A stretch of 8,932 nt of DNA from Spirochaeta sp. (lineage in GTDB: Bacteria > Spirochaetota > Spirochaetia > DSM-27196 > Alkalispirochaetaceae): positions 1 through 8,932 of the forward strand of contig SKHA01000181.1 in assembly GCA_007117185.1 (NCBI GenBank). Reading direction: 5' to 3'. Shown piece after piece: positions 1-5,673 of this stretch. The notes beneath the pieces were generated by a model. It had not been told where the DNA came from, ran no database searches, and saw only the letters and a program-made list of their open reading frames with translations. Position numbers and translations under genes: made by a program. How positions within the stretch are numbered: position 1 is the first letter of the stretch; each line of letters begins with the position of its first letter.

Positions 1-59
1 GAACTGCCAATTCCAGGTTCTTCCACCACAACCTCAGGTAAGATTTTTACGTGAGGCAT
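1..59 (-). CDS. Partial CDS, N-terminal 19 codons of an unidentified protein
   Basis: Reading leftwards, an ATG whose first base is 59 opens a frame that runs off the window edge without a stop (19 codons). An AGGA at 68-65 lies 5 nt upstream, a good Shine-Dalgarno spacing. An in-frame TAA lies shortly upstream, so the gene cannot start much earlier; the only earlier in-frame ATG, at 65, overlaps the AGGA. The peptide begins MPHVKILPEVVVEEPG. The MPxxxILP beginning followed by a V/E-rich strand recalls the first beta strand of 2Fe-2S ferredoxin domains (E. coli Fdx begins MPKIVILP). With 19 residues this is only a suggestion and no cysteine is in view. It follows fabH on the same strand after 78 nt with no clear terminator, so co-transcription is possible. 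Its codons (TTA, GTA, AAA) are less GC-rich than those of its neighbours. Confidence 0.5.
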   Translation of the reverse strand, partial: MPHVKILPEVVVEEPGIGS

Positions 60-93
60 GCTCATCCTATGGTAAGATTTTTAGATGAGGCAT
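37..93. repeat. Two-copy tandem direct repeat, 34-bp period
   Basis: A 23-bp unit beginning GGTAAGATTTTTA and ending GAGGCAT occurs at 37-59 and again at 71-93. The copies differ only at two adjacent bases (CG versus GA in the middle). Each copy contains an ATG on the minus strand (59-57 and 93-91) and the same beginning of a reading frame. It looks like a local duplication of the start region of the gene at the left edge. There are only two copies and no further units. Confidence 0.85.
67..93 (-). other. Eight-codon leader ORF (MPHLKILP) made by the duplication
   Basis: On the minus strand the upstream repeat copy reads ATG at 93-91 and TAG at 69-67, encoding MPHLKILP. This differs at one residue from the start of the downstream gene (MPHVKILP). 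Because the period is 34 bp, the two starts are in different frames. The leader stop codon overlaps the AGGA ribosome-binding site of the downstream gene, an arrangement that could couple translation. No ribosome-binding site is evident in front of the leader ATG, so it may be an untranslated relic. Confidence 0.4.
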
Positions 94-137
94 TACGGAA
101 GGCGGCAGCGGCGGGAATCCCCCCGTTACCGGCGGGT

Positions 138-1151
138 CTACCAGGAGATCAGGTGACCGCCCCAGGAGAGCCCCGCCCCGAACCCCACCGTCAGGATGCG
201 CATTCCCCGCTTCAGGATCTCTTTTTCCACCATCTCGTTCAGGGCGATGGGGATCGACGCCGCCGAGGTGTTGGCGTACTCGCTTATGTTCCGGTAAAAC
301 CGCTCTACATCCCAGCCGTTGCGCTTCGCCACCGCTTCGATGATGCGTATGTTGGCCTGGTGAGGAACCACCCAGTCCAGCATCTGGAAGCGAAGTCCCT
401 GCCGGTCAAGCAACTCGCTGATCACCTGACCGACAATGGCAACGGCGAAGTTGTAGACCTTGCGGCCGTCCATCTTCAGTTTAAGGTCAGACTCCCGGGT
501 CTGGCCCGGAACATAGGGGTTCCGGGTGCCACCATGGGAGCGATACAGCGCTTCGGCGCCGGCGCCGCGACTTCCGAGAATAGCCGGCAGAATCTCGCCG
601 GGGTCATCAGGATTGTCACTGGCGGAGACGATTACTGCACCTGCGCCGTCGCCGAAGAGCACACAGCTGCTGCGGTCGGTCCAATCGACGATTCGGCTGT
701 ATACTTCCGTTCCCACCACCAGAACGTGCCGGGCCGCCCCGGCGACCACGTAGGTTCGCGCTGTTTCCAGGGCATAGATGAACCCGCTGCACGCAGCAAC
801 AACGTCCATTGCGCCTGCTGCGGGCACCTCAAGTTTGTGCTGCAGCACCGACGCAGTCGATGGCAGACCGGGATAGTCCGGGGTACTGGTTGCCACCAGG
901 ATCAGATCGATGTCCTCGGGATTGAGTCCCGCCCGCTCCAGCGCCTGCCTGCTCGCTGGTAGCGCCAGGTCGCTGGCGGCCTGATCGTCCTCGGCGATGT
1001 GGCGATTTCTGATCCCGGTATGCGACGAAATCCATTCATCCGAGGTGTCCACGATCCGGCTCAGATCCACATTTGTCATCCGCCGGGGCGGAACGTACGC
1101 GCCAACAGCGGCGATACGGGCCCTGATCGGGGTGGTTGCGGTAGTATTCAC
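138..1151 (-). CDS. fabH: 3-oxoacyl-[acyl-carrier-protein] synthase III (KAS III)
   Basis: FabH condenses a short acyl-CoA, usually acetyl-CoA, with malonyl-ACP to start type II fatty-acid synthesis in the cytosol. From the GTG at 1151 the protein has 337 residues, close to the usual 310-335. The thiolase-fold landmarks are all present: VDTSDEWI at 34-41, a TGIRNRHIA segment near 45, catalytic Cys121 in AACSG, FGDGAGAV near 166-173, His264 in PHQAN and Asn294 in YANTSAAS, completing the Cys-His-Asn triad. The C-terminus GFGAGLSWGG matches the family's GFGGGFSWG motif with two changes. The frame is open up to an ATG at 1262, but that would add 37 residues unlike FabH and overlap fabD. No ATG lies closer to the conserved RIAAVGAYVPP strand, so GTG is the best choice, although its AGCAGG is immediately adjacent and too close to be ideal. 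It is divergent from fabD, so it is transcribed apart from the rest of the fab genes. Confidence 0.95.
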   Translation of the reverse strand: MNTTATTPIRARIAAVGAYVPPRRMTNVDLSRIVDTSDEWISSHTGIRNRHIAEDDQAASDLALPASRQALERAGLNPEDIDLILVATSTPDYPGLPSTASVLQHKLEVPAAGAMDVVAACSGFIYALETARTYVVAGAARHVLVVGTEVYSRIVDWTDRSSCVLFGDGAGAVIVSASDNPDDPGEILPAILGSRGAGAEALYRSHGGTRNPYVPGQTRESDLKLKMDGRKVYNFAVAIVGQVISELLDRQGLRFQMLDWVVPHQANIRIIEAVAKRNGWDVERFYRNISEYANTSAASIPIALNEMVEKEILKRGMRILTVGFGAGLSWGGHLISW

Positions 1152-1204
1152 CCTGCTAACGTAACAGAATGTTCCGACGGCGCCAAGAACAACGGTGCAT
1201 TTTA

Positions 1205-1219
1205 TCGGTCCGCGACCGA
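1205..1219. promoter_or_regulatory. Inverted repeat TCGGTC-CGC-GACCGA, possible operator
   Basis: Perfect 6-bp arms are separated by 3 bp. The element abuts the candidate fabH -10 (1199-1204) on its upstream side, where a repressor would block polymerase. It does not resemble the FapR or FabT operators I know. Binding by a fatty-acid regulator is inference. Confidence 0.35.
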
Positions 1220-1221
1220 CT

Positions 1222-1233
1222 ATCTTGTAAGAT
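1222..1233. promoter_or_regulatory. Inverted repeat ATCTT-GT-AAGAT, possible operator
   Basis: Perfect 5-bp arms with a 2-bp centre. The element overlaps the candidate fabD -35 (TTGTAA, 1225-1230). Such short palindromes arise by chance. Its position in a divergent promoter region three bases from another palindrome is the only reason to list it. Confidence 0.3.
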
Positions 1234-1260
1234 GAATCATCGCTGTGATAGGTTAAGCAC

Positions 1261-2241
1261 ATGAAGATCGTATTTCTATTTCCGGGACAAGGGGCACAGT
1301 TTGTCGGTATGGGTCGGGACCTTTACGACTACAGCGCCGAAGTGCGGCGAATGTTTGAGGAAGGATCAGACGCGGGCAAGCTGGATCTGGCAGCGTTACT
1401 GTTCAGCGGAACGGAGGAACACCTCCGGCAGACTGATAATACCCAGATCGCCATAACCCTGGTCAACCTTGCTGCCCGGCAGGTCCTCTCAGAGTTCGGG
1501 ATCACCAGTTCCGTATCTGCCGGATTCAGTCTGGGTGAGTACGCGGCGCTGGTCGACGCGGGTGTCCTCTCCCGGGAGGACGCGATGACCCTGGTCCTGC
1601 AACGCGGCCAGATCATGGAGCGGGCCAGTCGCCACCTTGACGACGATACCGGCCACGCCGGAATGATGGCGGTTATGGGCAAAGACCTCCCTGAGGTGAA
1701 CGAGCTCATCCGTGGTGCCGGCATCGAAAACGTGTATCCCTCGCTGTACAACAGCCCGGTACAGACGGTGGTGGGTGGCACCGCCGGCGCCCTGGTCACC
1801 GCGGCAGAGGCGTTCAAGGCGGCAGGAGTCCGCAAGACGATCCCCCTGAAGGTGTCCGGCCCCTTTCACACCCCGCTGATGGAGGAGGCCAGGAGAGACT
1901 TCGAGAAGGTAGTCCAGCGGGTCTCCTTTCTGGCGCCGCAGAAGCCGGTATTCTCCAACGTGACGGGACTTCCCCTCGCCGATGGAGCGGAGGCCCAGCA
2001 GCGCTGCCTTGACCAGCTGGTGCAGACGGTACTCTGGACGACGGAGGAACGGAACATACTGCAGGATGGCGCGGACATCGTCCTCGAAGTCGGTCCGGGG
2101 AAGGTCCTTCAGGGGCTGTGGGCGGCCATCGGCAAGAGTGATGAAACCTGGCCTTCTGATCGTTGTCGCACCGCGGGAACGCTGGAGGAGATTGAAGCAA
2201 TAGCTCGTGAGCTGGAGGGAGAGGAACAAAATGCTGGTTGA
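1261..2241 (+). CDS. fabD: Malonyl-CoA:ACP transacylase
   Basis: FabD moves the malonyl group from CoA to acyl-carrier protein, supplying the extender unit for FabH and FabF. The 326-residue product is slightly longer than E. coli FabD (309). It has the N-terminal FLFPGQGAQ loop (oxyanion region, 5-13), nucleophile Ser90 in GFSLGE, Arg115 in LQRG (malonyl carboxylate binding), Asn164 in YNSPVQTVV, His203 in GPFHTPLM as the catalytic partner, and the C-terminal EVGPGKVLQG. The usual His before the nucleophile (GHSLGE) is Phe here; other hydrophobic residues occur at this place in some bacterial FabDs, so activity is expected. The ATG has only a weak TAGG upstream (8-nt gap). The end overlaps fabG by 11 nt. 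Confidence 0.96.
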   Translation: MKIVFLFPGQGAQFVGMGRDLYDYSAEVRRMFEEGSDAGKLDLAALLFSGTEEHLRQTDNTQIAITLVNLAARQVLSEFGITSSVSAGFSLGEYAALVDAGVLSREDAMTLVLQRGQIMERASRHLDDDTGHAGMMAVMGKDLPEVNELIRGAGIENVYPSLYNSPVQTVVGGTAGALVTAAEAFKAAGVRKTIPLKVSGPFHTPLMEEARRDFEKVVQRVSFLAPQKPVFSNVTGLPLADGAEAQQRCLDQLVQTVLWTTEERNILQDGADIVLEVGPGKVLQGLWAAIGKSDETWPSDRCRTAGTLEEIEAIARELEGEEQNAG

Positions 2242-2968
2242 AGGAAAGGTTGCCGTCGTAACTGGCGGATCCCGTGGTATCGGCCGTCAGATCGTGGAGA
2301 CATTTCTCCGTCACGGCGCCATTGTGCACTATATGTCCCGCAACGCCGGAGACTCCATGGAGTACTTCCGCACTGCCGTTCCCGAAGGTGACGTGACCTT
2401 TCACGCCCTGGACGTGGCGGATGAGGGGGCCGTTAACGCGGTCTTTGAGCAGATCATGACCGCCCGGGGGCGGATTGACGTTCTGATCAACAACGCCGGG
2501 ATAACCCGGGACGGCCTTATGATGCGCATGAGCCTGGAAGACTGGCAGGCGGTCCTGAATATCAACCTCACCGGTGCGTTTCTCTGCAGCCGCGCAGTGG
2601 CCCGACAGATGATCAAGAACCGCGGCGGGTCGATCATCAACATCACCTCGGTGGTGGGCAAGATCGGCAACGGCGGGCAGGCGAATTACGCCTCCAGCAA
2701 GGCCGGTCTCATCGGCCTGACCAAGAGCATGGCCCGGGAGGTGGGCAGTCGCGGCGTCCGGGTGAACGCCATCGCTCCCGGCTTCATCGAGACGGAGATG
2801 ACTGATACACTCAACGCCCAGCAGCGGGACGCCCTGGTCAGCCAGATTCCCATGGGCCGGATTGGAAGTGCCGGAGAGGTCGCCTCGGTGTGCCTCTTCC
2901 TCGCTTCGGAAATGGCATCCTACATCACCGGCGAGATCATGACCGTCGGTGGTGGGCTGGCGATGTAA
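2231..2968 (+). CDS. fabG: 3-oxoacyl-[acyl-carrier-protein] reductase
   Basis: FabG is the NADPH-dependent reductase that turns 3-ketoacyl-ACP into 3-hydroxyacyl-ACP. The product is 245 residues, exactly the family size, a classical short-chain dehydrogenase: cofactor loop TGGSRGIG at 11-18, NNAG at 87-90, Asn112 in NINLTG, Ser140 in NITSVVGKIGN, and YxxxK as Tyr153/Lys157, followed by RVNAIAPGFIETEM. The C-terminus YITGEIMTVGGGLAM is typical of FabG. The frame is open from a GTG at 2207, but the ATG at 2231 sits behind GGAGGGAGAGG and gives the standard N-terminus, so it is preferred. The start lies inside the end of fabD in another frame, an overlap of 11 nt, which implies translational coupling. 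Confidence 0.96.
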   Translation: MLVEGKVAVVTGGSRGIGRQIVETFLRHGAIVHYMSRNAGDSMEYFRTAVPEGDVTFHALDVADEGAVNAVFEQIMTARGRIDVLINNAGITRDGLMMRMSLEDWQAVLNINLTGAFLCSRAVARQMIKNRGGSIINITSVVGKIGNGGQANYASSKAGLIGLTKSMAREVGSRGVRVNAIAPGFIETEMTDTLNAQQRDALVSQIPMGRIGSAGEVASVCLFLASEMASYITGEIMTVGGGLAM

Positions 2969-2995
2969 CTGCAGCAGGAACTACTGGAGGTACCT

Positions 2996-4246
2996 ATGAA
3001 ACGAGTCGTCATAACCGGCATGGGGACGGTAAACCCGATCGGCAACTCCCTGGGAGAATACTGGCAGTCCCTCCGCGAGGGGCGCAGCGGCGCCGGGCCC
3101 ATTACCCGATTCGACGCTTCGGCGTTCGCCACCACCTACGCCGCCGAGGTCAAGGATTTTGACCCGCAGGTGCGGATCGACAAGCGGGAGGCCCGCAAGA
3201 TGGACCGCTTTGCCCAGTACAGCGTCTACGCCGCCCGTGAGGCCTTCGAGGATGCAGGGTTGCTGGACACAACGGGAGTCTACGACCCTGAACGCCTGGG
3301 AGTGATTCTGGGTGTCGGGATCGGCGGGTTTGAGACGATCGAAGATTCTATCGGCATCCTCCTGTCCAAAGGACCGGGGCGGGTCCCTCCGATGACTATT
3401 CCCAAGATGATCGCCAATATCGGCCCGGCGCAGGTGGCAATCAACCTGAACGCCCAGGGTCCGGTGTACTCTCTCGCCACCGCCTGCGCCAGCGCCACCG
3501 ACGCGATCGGTAACGCCATGCGTCACATCCGGGAAGGGATGATCGACGTCGCCGTCGCCGGCGGCGTAGAGGCCCCCATAACCCAGCTGGGTATTTCCGG
3601 ATTCAACGTGATTCAGGCGCTGAGCACCCGCTGGGCGGCGGACCCCACCAAAGCCTCCCGGCCCTTCGACAAAGACCGCGATGGCTTTCTCATGGGTGAG
3701 GGTGCGGGAATCCTGATCCTGGAAAGCCTTGACCACGCTCTGGCCCGGGGAGCACGGATCTACGCCGAGGTGGCGGGTAACGCCATGACCGACGACGCCA
3801 ACCACCTTACCGCGCCGCACCCCGAGGGTACCGGCGCCGCCCGGGCGATCACCCTTGCTCTGAAAGACGCCGGCCTCAAGCCGGAGGACATCGACTACGT
3901 GAACGCCCACGGTACCTCAACCCCGATCAACGACCCGGTAGAGACGATGGCGATAAAGAAAGCCTTCGGAGAGCACGCCTACAAGGTAGCGGTGTCCTCG
4001 ACCAAGTCGATGACCGGTCACTGTGTTGGTGCCGCCGGTGGTGTTGAGGCGATAGCCGCGGCAATGGCGATCTACGAAGGGTTCATCCCGCCGACGATCA
4101 ACCTGGACGAACCTGGTGAGGGGTGCGATCTTGACTACGTACCCAATACGGGGCGTGCCGTGCCGGTGCGGGCGGCGATCAGCAACTCTCTGGGGTTTGG
4201 CGGACACAACGGTGTTGTGGTTCTGCGAAGCTGGACCGGCGCCTGA
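2996..4246 (+). CDS. fabF: 3-oxoacyl-[acyl-carrier-protein] synthase II (KAS II)
   Basis: FabF elongates acyl-ACP by decarboxylative condensation with malonyl-ACP. The product is 416 residues (E. coli FabF 413). It begins MKRVVITGMGTVNPIGN, as in the family. The catalytic set is complete: Cys164 in ATACASATDAIG, His305 in NAHGTSTP, Lys337 in STKSMTGH and His342 in GHCVGAAGG. SNSLGFGGHN at 397-406 is the glycine-rich C-terminal loop. The ATG has GGAGG 5 nt upstream. It follows fabG after 27 nt, so it is the last gene of a fabD-fabG-fabF operon ending at the terminator near 4330. There is no acpP between fabG and fabF, where it often lies. Confidence 0.97.
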   Translation: MKRVVITGMGTVNPIGNSLGEYWQSLREGRSGAGPITRFDASAFATTYAAEVKDFDPQVRIDKREARKMDRFAQYSVYAAREAFEDAGLLDTTGVYDPERLGVILGVGIGGFETIEDSIGILLSKGPGRVPPMTIPKMIANIGPAQVAINLNAQGPVYSLATACASATDAIGNAMRHIREGMIDVAVAGGVEAPITQLGISGFNVIQALSTRWAADPTKASRPFDKDRDGFLMGEGAGILILESLDHALARGARIYAEVAGNAMTDDANHLTAPHPEGTGAARAITLALKDAGLKPEDIDYVNAHGTSTPINDPVETMAIKKAFGEHAYKVAVSSTKSMTGHCVGAAGGVEAIAAAMAIYEGFIPPTINLDEPGEGCDLDYVPNTGRAVPVRAAISNSLGFGGHNGVVVLRSWTGA

Positions 4247-4263
4247 TATCCTGATGGGTTGTC

Positions 4264-4284
4264 CGGTGTCCCTGGGGGACACCG
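4264..4284. other. Hairpin with 9-bp stem after fabF
   Basis: CGGTGTCCC (4264-4272), a TGG loop and GGGACACCG (4276-4284) form a perfect 9-bp stem. No T-run follows on either strand, so it is not a standard intrinsic terminator. It could stabilise the 3' end of the fab transcript or act with the stronger hairpin about 35 bp further on. Confidence 0.5.
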
Positions 4285-4313
4285 CATCGATGGCAATCAC
4301 CACAGCGATGAGC

Positions 4314-4348
4314 CAAAAAAAGGCGCCTCCCCGGGAGGCGCCTTCTTT
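4314..4348. terminator. Bidirectional intrinsic terminator between fabF and the rubredoxin gene
   Basis: AAGGCGCCTCC (4320-4330), a CCG loop and GGAGGCGCCTT (4334-4344) make an 11-bp GC-rich stem. On the plus strand the T-run is TTCTTT; on the minus strand the A-run at 4315-4321 becomes an unbroken T-run of seven. It lies between the convergent fabF and rubredoxin genes and should stop transcription in both directions, more strongly on the minus strand. Confidence 0.92.
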
Positions 4349-4367
4349 GCTTTCAACGTTTCAGCGA

Positions 4368-4532
4368 TCAGTCTTCCTCGACGCTGAACTCGTCTTTCTC
4401 AGCTCCGCAGACCGGGCACACCCAGTCTTCCGGAAGGTCCTCGAAAGATGTTCCCGCAGGGATGTCCGAGTCGGGATCGCCCTCTGCCGGGTCGTAGATG
4501 TAGCCGCACATGTCGCATACATACTTCTTCAT
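4368..4532 (-). CDS. Rubredoxin
   Basis: A 54-residue rubredoxin, a one-iron electron carrier of the cytosol. The sequence begins MKKYVCDMCGYIYDPAEGD and contains EDWVCPVCGAEKDEF. The four iron ligands are Cys6, Cys9, Cys39 and Cys42 in two CxxC knuckles, with the usual aromatic residues (Tyr4, Tyr11, Tyr13, Phe30, Trp37, Phe49) around them. Length and ligand spacing fit classical short rubredoxins. AGGAGAGG lies 5 nt before the ATG and overlaps the end of the TPR gene, whose stop is only 12 nt upstream, so the two share a transcript. The bidirectional terminator follows about 20 nt after the stop. Rubredoxins in anaerobes commonly serve oxygen or peroxide reduction, but no such partner gene is in the window. 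Confidence 0.97.
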   Translation of the reverse strand: MKKYVCDMCGYIYDPAEGDPDSDIPAGTSFEDLPEDWVCPVCGAEKDEFSVEED

Positions 4533-4544
4533 GGTGTCCTCTCC

Positions 4545-5234
4545 TCAGGGCCACTGAACGTCGGTCAGCAGCGTCATTTTGGTTTTGCTTCGCTCGTCCC
4601 CCGGGTTTAACGCCAGGGCGCGCTGAAAACATTGTATCGCTTCGGTGTTTTTATGCAACCCATAATACACCGTTCCGAGCATGTAATGTACCTCCGCGAA
4701 GTTCGGAGTGACCTCTGCGAGCTCCTGAAGCAGCGTCAACGCCTCGGAAAACTCCTTGCGCTTGATCTTGAGCTGGGCCAGATAGAAGTTGGCGATCATC
4801 GATTCCGGAGAAAGCTGGTGAAATTGGGCAAAGTCGGCGGCGGCGCTCTCGTCCTCACCAAGGAAGAGATGAATCAGACCGACAAAGTAACTGGCCATTG
4901 CGTGGGACTGGTCTCCCAGATCGACCACCTGCTGGAACGCCGCCAGCGCTTTCTTGAGCCTGCCCATGCGGTAGTAACAGACGCCCATCTTGTAGTAGGC
5001 GTTACCGAAATCCGGGCGGGCGTCGATAGCTTTCTGGTACAGCTGAACTGCCTCGTCCAGTTCACCCCGTGAGTAGGCGATGTTGCCCCGCAGAAGGAGG
5101 ATGAACGATTCACCGGGGTAGTCCGAGCTGAGCTTCTCAAATGCCGCGGCGGCCTCGTTCCACTGGCCGGACAGATAGAACTCCATCGCCTTCAGATACT
5201 GTGAATCCTGCTGGTAATTCTGCACGGGTTGCAT
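4545..5234 (-). CDS. TPR-repeat protein
   Basis: A 229-residue protein built almost wholly of about six tetratricopeptide repeats, seen as helix pairs starting near residues 11, 45, 79, 113, 147 and 183. Clear units are GNIAYSRGELDEAVQLYQKA (50-69), YYKMGVCYYRMGRLKKALAA (80-99) and MLGTVYYGLHKNTEAIQCFQ (185-204). There is no signal peptide, membrane segment or enzymatic domain, so a cytosolic scaffold or adaptor role is likely; the partner is unknown. The ATG at 5234 directly abuts AAAGG, too close to act as its ribosome-binding site. A GTG at 5225, 9 nt after AAAGG, would remove three residues and is a reasonable alternative start. It has its own promoter (5266-5294) and is followed by rubredoxin after 12 nt. 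Confidence 0.9.
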   Translation of the reverse strand: MQPVQNYQQDSQYLKAMEFYLSGQWNEAAAAFEKLSSDYPGESFILLLRGNIAYSRGELDEAVQLYQKAIDARPDFGNAYYKMGVCYYRMGRLKKALAAFQQVVDLGDQSHAMASYFVGLIHLFLGEDESAAADFAQFHQLSPESMIANFYLAQLKIKRKEFSEALTLLQELAEVTPNFAEVHYMLGTVYYGLHKNTEAIQCFQRALALNPGDERSKTKMTLLTDVQWP

Positions 5235-5265
5235 CCTTTCGTTAACTGCGCAATATCAAGGAAGC

Positions 5266-5294
5266 AGTGTACCCCCGCTCCGGCGTCAGATCAA
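5266..5294 (-). promoter_or_regulatory. Sigma-70-type promoter for the TPR-rubredoxin operon
   Basis: Reading leftwards, TTGATC (5294-5289) and TACACT (5271-5266) are separated by exactly 17 bp. Each hexamer matches the consensus at 4 of 6 bases including the most conserved ones. The predicted start of transcription near 5259 leaves about 25 nt to the ATG at 5234. It suggests that the TPR and rubredoxin genes can be expressed apart from fumC. Confidence 0.6.
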
Positions 5295-5323
5295 GTATCG
5301 GCCGGGGTTCTGTCGGCCCGGGT

Positions 5324-5650
5324 TCACGGCGCCACCATCAGCAGCGGCGGCTTCTCCTCTGTCATCACGTGCAGGCGGATCTTCCTGGGGTTTCCCATCT
5401 TCTCCATCGCCTTCAGGCTGAGCTCCACCGTTCCCAGGCGGCACTCGTTCTTCTGGATCACCCGGCCCCGGATACGCAGGCTGGTACTGCCGTCGATGGT
5501 GGCGGGGCTCTCGTTGTACACGATAGCCACATGGCTTTCGGTCATCATCATTCCCAGATCAAACCCGTCGTTGGGGTTGATCACGATCTGATCCTCCGGG
5601 AAGGAGAAGTCCGCCAGCACGTTCAGATAGCTTGTTTCCTTGATTTCCAT
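5324..5650 (-). CDS. Hypothetical protein, unrecognised family
   Basis: I do not recognise this protein. From the ATG at 5650 it has 108 residues, rich in beta-prone stretches (HVAIVYNE, STSLRIRGRVI, CRLGTVELSL, IRLHVMTE) with an acidic N-terminal third. A single cysteine (Cys70) and no signal peptide or membrane segment are seen, so it is probably cytosolic. Another in-frame ATG at 5665 would add MEIQT. The inner ATG is preferred because GGAG lies 9 nt upstream, whereas the outer one has only GAG two bases away. It starts 23 nt after the fumC stop on the same strand, which implies co-transcription. The downstream TPR gene has its own promoter. Codon use resembles that of its neighbours, and the antisense frames show no known protein. 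Confidence 0.75.
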   Translation of the reverse strand: MEIKETSYLNVLADFSFPEDQIVINPNDGFDLGMMMTESHVAIVYNESPATIDGSTSLRIRGRVIQKNECRLGTVELSLKAMEKMGNPRKIRLHVMTEEKPPLLMVAP

Positions 5651-5673
5651 TGTCTGTATCTCCATCGCTCTTT

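Larger units (their letters stand above)
1152..1260. promoter_or_regulatory. Divergent fabH/fabD control region
   Basis: These 109 bp separate the fabH start (minus) from the fabD start (plus) and must hold control elements for both directions. On the minus strand a TAAAAT at 1204-1199 (5 of 6 matches to TATAAT) is a candidate fabH -10, but no matching -35 is seen at 16-18 bp. On the plus strand TTGTAA at 1225-1230 and an extended TGTGATAGG at 1244-1252 (16-bp spacing) are a weak fabD candidate that would leave almost no leader before the ATG at 1261. Two perfect small palindromes lie in the middle (listed separately). The promoter assignments are tentative. Confidence 0.4.

Noticed and set aside
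37..93. Possible CRISPR repeats
   Set aside because: Only two copies with an 11-bp gap between them, and the repeat is explained by a duplicated gene start.
110..137. Possible terminator after fabH (short GC-rich inverted repeat)
   Set aside because: The stem is only about 4 bp and no T-run follows on the minus strand.
51..962. Long plus-strand frame of 303 codons opposite fabH
   Set aside because: It is the antisense shadow of fabH in GC-rich sequence; the minus strand carries the full set of KAS III motifs.
1152..1262. N-terminal extension of fabH to the ATG at 1262
   Set aside because: The extra 37 residues are unlike FabH, occupy the divergent promoter region and overlap the fabD start codon.
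2981..3910. 309-codon minus-strand frame opposite fabF
   Set aside because: Antisense shadow; fabF on the plus strand has all catalytic residues and a ribosome-binding site.
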